Below, piece by piece: positions 6,215 through 6,896 of a stretch of DNA of 6,896 nt (the first letter of the stretch is position 1; each line of letters opens with the position of its first letter). The stretch is from assembly GCA_026391115.1 (NCBI GenBank), contig JAPLER010000144.1, positions 1 to 6,896 of the forward strand, written 5' to 3'. The position numbers were made by a program, and so were the translations under genes. Source of the DNA: Bacteroidota bacterium (GTDB taxonomy: Bacteria; Bacteroidota; Bacteroidia; Chitinophagales; Chitinophagaceae). The notes beneath the pieces were generated by a model. The model ran no database searches and had not been told where the DNA came from. It saw nothing but the letters and a program-made list of their open reading frames with translations.

Positions 6215-6874
6215 TTAATCTTTCCATAAATAAGTAAATAAAATAACAGCTAGTGCAACAACCATTATATCAAGTGCAACAAGCAATCCAACCATTTGCC
6301 ACAAGCCCTCTTGTACAACCTTACTAAATGCTACAGTTGATATTTTCATTAACAACAATAGTTGTGGAATAATAACTGGCAAACCCATAATTGCCATTAA
6401 AGAGGCTTGTTGTTTTGCCTTTGCAGCAATAGCTGCTAAAAAGGTAAAGACCAAACTCAATCCAATGCTACCTAAAAAACTAATAGCCACAAACTTGTAT
6501 AAATATGCAAATGGATTTTCTAGAAAAACAAGAAAAACAACAAGCGATAAGCCACTCATTATAGCCATTAATACCAAATTATAAAGCAGTTTTGCTACAA
6601 TAAAATTTCTAGGATGTACTATGGTAAAGTAATACAACATTCTTCCTTGACTTTCTGCTAAAAAACTTTTTGCAACTGCATTAATACAAACAAATAATTG
6701 AACAATCCAAAACAAACCATTCCAAACTTGCTCTTCTGGGTTTCCCATAGTTAGAAAAACAACAAATGTTGTAGATATAACATAAAGTATTATTGCATAA
6801 AAACTGTGCTGATGACGAGTTTCAAGCAAGAAATCTTTTTTAATTAATGTGTAAATATGGTTGCTGTTAAACAT
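6215..6874 (-). CDS. ccmB: CcmB-like ABC transporter permease (heme exporter / cytochrome c maturation)
   Basis: An integral inner-membrane protein, counted as 219 residues from ATG 6874, the usual CcmB size. A short cytoplasmic N-terminus with LIKKDFLLETR (10-20) precedes about six hydrophobic segments (roughly 24-42, 51-69, 94-118, 126-151, 157-177, 193-216). The loop AKSFLAESQGRMLYYFTI..P (68-88) after the second segment corresponds to the conserved cytoplasmic coupling region of CcmB and related ABC-2 permeases. CcmB works with the ATPase CcmA and with CcmC in handling heme for c-type cytochrome assembly; CcmA is not in this window. The frame is open to the right edge, with a TTG at 6886 and no stop before the edge, so a longer start is possible; ATG 6874 is chosen because the family begins about ten residues before the KKDFLLE motif. 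The waaA gene follows 17 nt later. Confidence 0.85.
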   Translation of the reverse strand: MFNSNHIYTLIKKDFLLETRHQHSFYAIILYVISTTFVVFLTMGNPEEQVWNGLFWIVQLFVCINAVAKSFLAESQGRMLYYFTIVHPRNFIVAKLLYNLVLMAIMSGLSLVVFLVFLENPFAYLYKFVAISFLGSIGLSLVFTFLAAIAAKAKQQASLMAIMGLPVIIPQLLLLMKISTVAFSKVVQEGLWQMVGLLVALDIMVVALAVILFTYLWKD

Positions 6875-6896
6875 TGGTTTATGCAAAACTAAGAAG

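Noticed and set aside
1..6896. tRNA, rRNA, riboswitch, CRISPR array, insertion sequence or defence system
   Set aside because: I saw no tRNA-like cloverleaf, regularly spaced direct repeats, transposase motifs or effector domains; nearly all bases are covered by housekeeping genes.

Overview
This 6.9 kb window is AT-rich bacterial chromosome, and the gene content is almost entirely housekeeping. The protein families (KDO transferase without a linked LPS cluster, CcmB-type permease, MFIEP-type thymidine kinase, LOG family protein, a C-terminally conserved hypothetical), the near absence of Shine-Dalgarno sequences and the A/T-rich gene leaders all suggest a Bacteroidota member, most likely Chitinophagaceae or a close relative. 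That placement is an inference from recognised protein style; there is no rRNA or other direct marker here.

Layout from left to right. Positions 1-203 (minus) hold an orphan internal piece of a class A penicillin-binding protein (end of the GT51 transglycosylase domain). Its N-terminal part is missing, and it abuts an 18-bp perfect inverted repeat (176-220). Two plus-strand genes follow: a KirBac-type inward-rectifier K+ channel (243-1205), then a two-domain threonylcarbamoyl-AMP synthase of the Sua5 type (1239-2216). Convergent with these, and overlapping the Sua5 stop by a few bases, is a minus-strand trio read as tdk (thymidine kinase) -> SGNH/GDSL hydrolase -> LOG-family protein (4005 down to 2213). 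Divergent from tdk is a single plus-strand hypothetical with a conserved C-terminal block (4125-4934). Convergent with that is a minus-strand pair, ccmB-like permease -> waaA/kdtA KDO transferase (6874 down to 4944).

The genes serve separate core functions: potassium flux, tRNA t6A37 modification, nucleotide salvage, nucleoside/cytokinin-type phosphoribohydrolase chemistry, LPS inner-core assembly, and cytochrome c maturation or related export. The intergenic gaps are very short, and two gene pairs meet tail to tail with essentially no spacer. Two genes appear to use non-ATG starts (TTG for waaA, GTG for the LOG gene).

I found no mobile element, CRISPR array, tRNA, rRNA or evident defence or biosynthetic system, and no convincing undescribed multi-gene system. 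The item most worth a second look is the left edge: a penicillin-binding-protein fragment cut off at an inverted repeat next to an intact divergent gene. It is either a real rearrangement scar or an assembly or amplification junction.
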